Of a stretch of 56,953 nucleotides of DNA, positions 53,391-56,953 are shown piece by piece (the stretch's first letter is position 1; each line of letters starts with the position of its first letter). Under the pieces are notes generated by a model, which saw only the letters and a program-made list of their open reading frames with translations, was not told the DNA's origin and made no database searches. The stretch comes from an uncultured Nioella sp. (GTDB lineage Bacteria; Pseudomonadota; Alphaproteobacteria; Rhodobacterales; Rhodobacteraceae). The position numbers and the translations under genes are program-made. The stretch is taken from assembly GCA_947498125.1 (NCBI GenBank), contig CANMJH010000003.1, positions 413,808-470,760 on the forward strand, in the 5' to 3' direction.

Positions 53391-54809
53391 TTACTCCAAT
53401 ACATAGCCATATGAGCCGCTGAAATCTTGTTGTGCAACTTCACCAGCCGGCGACCCAGAGGCATTTGGGTTGCGGCCGGCAGTCATGCCCAAGAGGAAAA
53501 GCTCGTTTTCAGAAGGAATGCGAACACGGTCCGTTGGCAGGGCCAAAGCCTCGCCACGTGTTGGCGTAACCAAATGTGCGCTGACGATGATGACAAGCTC
53601 GGTTTGGTCACGTTGATAGTTTGCGCTTCGGAACAGTGCCCCCAGAACCGGGATATCGCCAAGCCAAGGAACCTGCGCAACCGCATCGCGGAAGTCATCC
53701 TGCAAAAGACCAGCAATTGCAAAGCTTTCACCATCACGCATTTCAACAGTTGTCGCAGCGTTGCGGGTCAGTAGGCCAGGCACACCATTGCTTGAGGTGA
53801 CTTCGCTTGAATCGATTGACGACACTTCTGCGGACAGGCTGAGATTGATTACTTCGTCATCCACAACCGTTGGTGTGAATTGCAAAACAACACCATAAGG
53901 CCGGAACTCAACGGAAATACCATCTTCGGTTTGGACAGGCACCGCAAACTCGCCACCTGCAGTGAATGAGGCTGTTTGACCGGAAAGGGCGCTTAGATTG
54001 GGTTCAGCGAGGGTGCGAACAACACCGTTTGCTTCGAGCGCTTCAACCAAGAGCGACAATTGCAGGCTGTTCGTGCCGAAGCTGACCCCGATCGCGCCGT
54101 TGGCATCTGCGACAGAGTTGGTAATAGCATTACCAATGCCAAATGTAGACGCACCGGTTGACGCATTCCCGGTCGAACCTGCTGTTACGCCGCCATCTCC
54201 GTTGGAAAAGTTGCTTGAGATCCCAAGCGACATGCCAAGTTCGCGGCTGACGCTTCGTGACATTTCCGCAAAGCGGACGCGCAGCATGACCTGCTGGCTG
54301 CCGCCCACCATCATAAGGTTCGAAACGCGGTCAGGGGCGTAGCGCGCTGCCAGTTCAAGAGCGCGGTCAACTACTTGCCCAGAGGACACAGTGCCAGACA
54401 AGACAATGCCATCATTTGCGCTTCGCACTTCAATAGGCTCGTTTGGCAGAACTTCCCGCAAACGCTCGCGGAATTCAGCAAGGTCAGGAATAACCTGAAC
54501 TTCAACATTGGCGATAAGGTTTCCCTCAACACCAAGTAGCGTCATTGTGGTACGCCCCGGCGCACGTCCCAAAACGTAGATCGTACGCTCGGATAGCGTC
54601 GCGATATCGGCGATTTGAGGGTTGGCGACCGAAAGCTCTGCGAACAACGCTTCACTTTCCACGACGACGGCACGGTTCATCGGAACGCGCAAAGTGGTTG
54701 CGGTTGCCCCTTCCAACACGCGCAAAACCTGCGCCTGCGACGGCACCGGGGACGTAAGAACCACGAAACAGCCCAAAAGGGCCGTACCAAGAAAACGGAG
54801 AATGCTCAT
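53391..54809 (-). CDS. cpaC: Tad secretin CpaC/RcpA
   Basis: Outer-membrane secretin channel, 472 residues from ATG 54809. Signal peptide ends near SQAQ (residue 26). The N-terminal pilus-formation domain (about 30-100, MNRAVVVESEALFAELSV) is followed by a BON-like domain (GIVLSGTVSSGQVVDRALEL) and the secretin barrel, ending with PWLGDIPVLGALFRS and ELVIIVSAHLVTP. An earlier in-frame start at 54878 would place extra residues before the signal peptide and is rejected. AGGAT precedes the ATG. Confidence 0.94.
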   Translation of the reverse strand: MSILRFLGTALLGCFVVLTSPVPSQAQVLRVLEGATATTLRVPMNRAVVVESEALFAELSVANPQIADIATLSERTIYVLGRAPGRTTMTLLGVEGNLIANVEVQVIPDLAEFRERLREVLPNEPIEVRSANDGIVLSGTVSSGQVVDRALELAARYAPDRVSNLMMVGGSQQVMLRVRFAEMSRSVSRELGMSLGISSNFSNGDGGVTAGSTGNASTGASTFGIGNAITNSVADANGAIGVSFGTNSLQLSLLVEALEANGVVRTLAEPNLSALSGQTASFTAGGEFAVPVQTEDGISVEFRPYGVVLQFTPTVVDDEVINLSLSAEVSSIDSSEVTSSNGVPGLLTRNAATTVEMRDGESFAIAGLLQDDFRDAVAQVPWLGDIPVLGALFRSANYQRDQTELVIIVSAHLVTPTRGEALALPTDRVRIPSENELFLLGMTAGRNPNASGSPAGEVAQQDFSGSYGYVLE

Positions 54810-54972
54810 TGTGATCCTGCCTCTCTGATCACGGGAATTATCACGGGCTCTATCGGCCCAATTGTGCGCACCATGCACGATTTTAAGGAATCTGGCAAGA
54901 ATCAGTGATTTGGAAGCCCAAGTTCATGTGATTTGATTACAACTGACATCCAGCCCTTGTTTGAAAAAGAAC

Positions 54973-54998
54973 AAGGCCCCCAAGATGATGGGGGCCTT
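54973..54998 (-). terminator. Hairpin between cpaB and cpaC
   Basis: On the minus strand AAGGCCCCC, loop ATCATCTT, GGGGGCCTT: a perfect 9-bp stem, then GTTCTTTTTC. It stands about 30 bases after the cpaB stop and 165 bases before cpaC. Confidence 0.65.
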
Positions 54999-55026
54999 TT
55001 AATGGGCTGGGCTTTGGATTTGGTGT

Positions 55027-55860
55027 CTAGTTTGTGCAAGGCACGGGCGTGATAATCACTTCCGCACCGCGCCGGTTGCGGACCGTGCAAACACGCGGGC
55101 CTTCTTGTGCAATAACTTCTTCAACACCCAATAGGTCTTCTTGGTTGACCTCGATGATCTCACTGTCGACCATGTCCGAAACGCCAACCAAGGCCAATGA
55201 CAGGTTGCCAGTTGCCTGAGCTTGGGCCAGGGCGGCAATCTGATCGGGCGGGGCCGCGATTGTGATTGTACGAGCGATCACAGGATTCGACCGGTCTTCA
55301 TCGGCAATCTGGTCAATCGCGATAATCTGAACCGATGCTTGAATCAGTCGTGTGACGTTCTGGCCGCGCGCATTACCGGACCAATAGACGTCAACCCGGT
55401 CGCCAGGGCGCAGAAAGCCCGAAACGCCTGTCGAAACATCAACACGCAGCGCAAAGGCGCGCATCCCTGCCGACAGACGCGACGCAACACCGGCATCCTG
55501 CCCAGGCGCCGTGACCTTCGAGATCAGCAGCGGCTCGTTGCGCTCCATGACGCGCAGCACGGTTCGCAGCTCATCGGTATCTTCAGGAAAAATATCCTCT
55601 GCGCTGGTGAAGGCCCCGAACGGAACGTATTCCTCGGGCCATTCAACCGCGATGACATCCTGAGGGCGCAATTGCTCGCCATAGCGCAGCTGTCGCGTGA
55701 CGACATAAATAGGTGTGGTGGGGACGATTTCATCACGCTGGCTGGCCAGCGCGGCCTGATACTGAGTAAACCGGTCCTTTGCCACATAGACGGCAAAGCC
55801 GGCCAATCCGACCCCTACAATCAGGACAAGTCCAAAAATAATTCTCATGTTTCTGCCCAT
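55027..55860 (-). CDS. cpaB: Tad pilus assembly protein CpaB/RcpC
   Basis: 277 residues. N-terminal membrane anchor (about 5-25, MRIIFGLVLIVGVGLAGFAV) and a SAF domain (near 50-115, YVVTRQLRYGEQLRPQDVIA), followed by the RcpC domain with GFLRPGDRVDVYWSG near 145. Periplasmic, associated with the secretin. ATG 55860 is used; ATG 55848 (MRIIFG) is possible. A strong hairpin lies ahead of it in the gap to flp. Confidence 0.92.
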   Translation of the reverse strand: MGRNMRIIFGLVLIVGVGLAGFAVYVAKDRFTQYQAALASQRDEIVPTTPIYVVTRQLRYGEQLRPQDVIAVEWPEEYVPFGAFTSAEDIFPEDTDELRTVLRVMERNEPLLISKVTAPGQDAGVASRLSAGMRAFALRVDVSTGVSGFLRPGDRVDVYWSGNARGQNVTRLIQASVQIIAIDQIADEDRSNPVIARTITIAAPPDQIAALAQAQATGNLSLALVGVSDMVDSEIIEVNQEDLLGVEEVIAQEGPRVCTVRNRRGAEVIITPVPCTN

Positions 55861-55950
55861 TTCTTACTTATTGGTTGCGGGGCCGGGTTTCTGCCGGCTC
55901 CACTCCATCGCAGATACCCTCTCAAGTATTTGAGGCAAAAGAATGGAAAG

Positions 55951-56011
55951 GGTGCGACCTTGTTTCGGCACCGCGGGACCGGAACGCCGTTTTGTGTCGA
56001 GGGCGTTCCGG
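55951..56011. repeat. Two inverted repeats between flp and cpaB
   Basis: CCGGAACGCC (55979-55988) with GGCGTTCCGG (56002-56011) is a perfect 10-bp stem with a 13-base loop. GGTGC (55951-55955) with GCACC (55968-55972) forms a smaller one. In minus-strand direction the large hairpin comes first, 14 bases past the flp stop. It may stabilise the pilin message or partly terminate, giving more pilin than assembly protein. Confidence 0.6.
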
Positions 56012-56024
56012 ATGGGCCACGTCT

Positions 56025-56261
56025 TTATCCACCCGAACCGGTGGTGGTTGTCGTTGTCGTTGTGGAGGTCGAGAATGCATCGGTAATATGATCAGCTTGC
56101 AGCTGCGTATCGATATCGCCCGAGAGGTCCTCAAGACCGCCCGACACGACCGAAATTACTGCAAGGCCCAGACCAACCAATGCTGCGGTCAAAACAACCC
56201 AGTCAACGGTAACGGCACCCGAATCGTCGGACAGAAATTGTGTAATAGTTTTGAAAGTCAT
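56025..56261 (-). CDS. Flp-type pilin 2
   Basis: 78 residues from ATG 56261 with GGAG 6 bases upstream. Leader MTFKTITQFLSDDSG is followed by AVTVDWVVLTAALVGLGLAV, the Flp hydrophobic helix. Usual Flp pilins have Glu-Tyr at positions 5-6 after the cleavage Gly; here these are Asp-Trp. The C-terminus is a run of eight Thr with Ser neighbours and GSGG (TTTTTTTTGSGG), a low-complexity surface tail. Substrate of CpaA, exported through the CpaC secretin. Confidence 0.88.
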   Translation of the reverse strand: MTFKTITQFLSDDSGAVTVDWVVLTAALVGLGLAVISVVSGGLEDLSGDIDTQLQADHITDAFSTSTTTTTTTTGSGG

Positions 56262-56431
56262 GGCGTGCTCCTGCATTTGCCTAATTCTTTTTGTCCCGCA
56301 TATCGCGGGGATCAGCGCATTCTGCCGCTCGCACCTCAAAGGGTGGCAACAGATGGCCTGCCGGTCAGGGCAGAAAAAAGGCAGAGCAGGGACAGGCCAG
56401 TGCCAAAACCCTACGGTTTTATTCGTATTTT

Positions 56432-56462
56432 AACGGCCAAGTCCTAAAAGGGGCTGGCCGTT
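56432..56462 (-). terminator. Hairpin downstream of flp pilin 1
   Basis: AACGGCCA (56432-56439) with TGGCCGTT (56455-56462), 8-bp stem, followed on the minus strand by AAAATACG. It is 10 bases after the pilin stop; probable mRNA-end or stabilising hairpin. The rest of the gap 56262-56471 holds no gene. Confidence 0.5.
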
Positions 56463-56471
56463 TCATTCCGA

Positions 56472-56672
56472 TTAGTCCCCAAACCCATGGGTGACGTGAT
56501 CGCGCAATAGTTGTGTGTGAATTTCACCCGACAAATGTTCCAACCCATCTGACACCGTATTGGTCACGGCAAGGCCGAGACCCACGATGGCTGCGGTCAA
56601 GACGACCCAATCCACCGTTACGGCGCCAGATTCAGAGTGGACAAAAGCCGCAAAAGGTGTGGCAGCACCCAT
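56472..56672 (-). CDS. Flp-type pilin 1
   Basis: 66 residues from ATG 56672 with a perfect GGAGG 8 bases upstream. Leader ending in ESG, then AVTVDWVVLTAAIVGLGLAV, nearly the same helix as the second pilin, again with Asp-Trp in place of Glu-Tyr. The C-terminus differs (HTQLLRDHVTHGFGD) and lacks the Thr tail. Probably major or alternative pilin; the two arose by duplication and divergence. Confidence 0.88.
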   Translation of the reverse strand: MGAATPFAAFVHSESGAVTVDWVVLTAAIVGLGLAVTNTVSDGLEHLSGEIHTQLLRDHVTHGFGD

Positions 56673-56758
56673 GGCAGTTCCTCCAAGATTAAGGGATGTG
56701 GCAGCATCCCGAGCAGACCTTGTCAGGATCGCGGCGAAACATGGCGAAATTGGGGCAA

Positions 56759-56833
56759 AATTGCGCAATTAAGGACAAAATGCGGCAGCATTTTAGAAAC
56801 AATTGGGCTGAATAATCCGCAGATTAGAAACAA
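56759..56833. repeat. Repeated and palindromic sites upstream of the pilin genes
   Basis: TTAGAAACAA occurs at 56793-56802 and 56824-56833, 31 bases apart (about three helical turns). AATTGCGCAATT at 56759-56770 is a perfect 12-base palindrome. These lie 90-160 bases before the pilin 1 start on the minus strand, in the place expected for an activator or repressor site. Confidence 0.5.
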
Positions 56834-56835
56834 GA

Positions 56836-56864
56836 AAAGGGCCGCGCCAAATGCGCAGCCCTTT
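56836..56864 (-). terminator. Terminator of the gene at the right edge
   Basis: On the minus strand AAAGGGC-T-GCGC, loop ATTTG, GCGC-G-GCCCTTT, then TCTTG: an 11-bp stem with one internal mismatch or wobble. It lies 45 bases after the stop of the right-edge gene and separates it from the pilin operon. Confidence 0.8.
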
Positions 56865-56908
56865 CTTTACTCTGTGTCGTTGATCGTAGCGTGGTCGCTA
56901 CGGCCGAC

Positions 56909-56953
56909 TTAGAATGTGGTCGAGATGGTCTGACCGCTCAGCTGGCCGTCGAT
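56909..56953 (-). CDS. C-terminal 14 residues of an unidentified gene
   Basis: Minus-strand frame IDGQLSGQTISTTF followed by TAA. Only the end is in the window. The final Phe after alternating residues is compatible with an outer-membrane beta-barrel signal (porin type), but too little is visible to decide. Confidence 0.45.
   Translation of the reverse strand: MDGQLSGQTISTTF

Noticed and set aside
1-56953. CRISPR arrays, insertion sequences, prophage or integrase genes
   Set aside because: No evenly spaced repeats, transposase or integrase motifs were found on either strand.

Overview
The window looks like a chromosomal segment of an alphaproteobacterium of the order Rhodobacterales (Roseobacter-type). 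I infer this from gene content and order, not from a database search: an adenosylcobalamin-dependent ribonucleotide reductase (NrdJ), the hisS-hisZ-hisG operon, DUF1489 and DUF1127 proteins, a stand-alone Hint-domain protein, the ybgC-tolQRAB-pal-cpoB-tilS-ftsH run, fhs/folD, and a long Tad pilus cluster with two small Flp pilins. GC content is moderately high and genes are tightly packed, with many 4-base ATGA overlaps. No rRNA, tRNA, insertion sequence, prophage or CRISPR array was seen.

Layout. 1-3.9 kb (minus strand): xanthine dehydrogenase xdhA-xdhB (xdhB runs off the left edge) and an ArsR-type regulator with an SRPBCC protein. 4-9.3 kb: dnaE, a membrane fatty acid desaturase, slyX. 9.4-12.7 kb: hisS-hisZ-hisG. 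12.7-13.8 kb (minus): DUF1489 and an unusual exported S26 signal peptidase. 13.9-18.4 kb: nrdJ, an LpxR-like lipid A deacylase, a Hint-domain protein. 18.4-23.4 kb: rpsD with a structured leader, an MFS transporter, msrA, prmA, small unknowns, DUF1127. 23.7-27.5 kb: ruvCAB, an Ivy-like secreted protein, an unknown. 27.6-36.5 kb: the Tol-Pal cell-envelope operon, tilS, ftsH. 36.5-41.2 kb: a lone methyltransferase, then fhs - chorismate mutase - folD (one-carbon metabolism) and a double-CDGSH iron-sulfur protein. 41.3-44.4 kb (minus): Lhr-like helicase plus PdeM nuclease, part of a DNA-ligase-associated repair cassette. 44.5-56.7 kb (minus): a Tad/Flp pilus cluster transcribed right to left: flp, flp, cpaB, cpaC, OmpA-like lipoprotein, cpaE, cpaF, tadB, tadC, two TPR lipoproteins, cpaA and an AAA+ ATPase. 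The right edge holds the last codons of another minus-strand gene.

The least explained signals are regulatory or accessory: a structured leader ahead of rpsD; divergent nrdJ/DUF1489 promoters with overlapping dyads; four GANTC (CcrM-type) sites in 53 bp ahead of the Hint gene, two of them in a perfect hairpin; hairpins that cover the ribosome binding sites of the CDGSH and chorismate mutase genes; repeats upstream of the ArsR and flp genes; and several poorly characterised proteins (Ivy-like, CFCAQC signal peptidase, Tad-linked AAA+ ATPase, Flp pilins with Asp-Trp in place of Glu-Tyr). All functions are read from motifs and context; none was checked by search.
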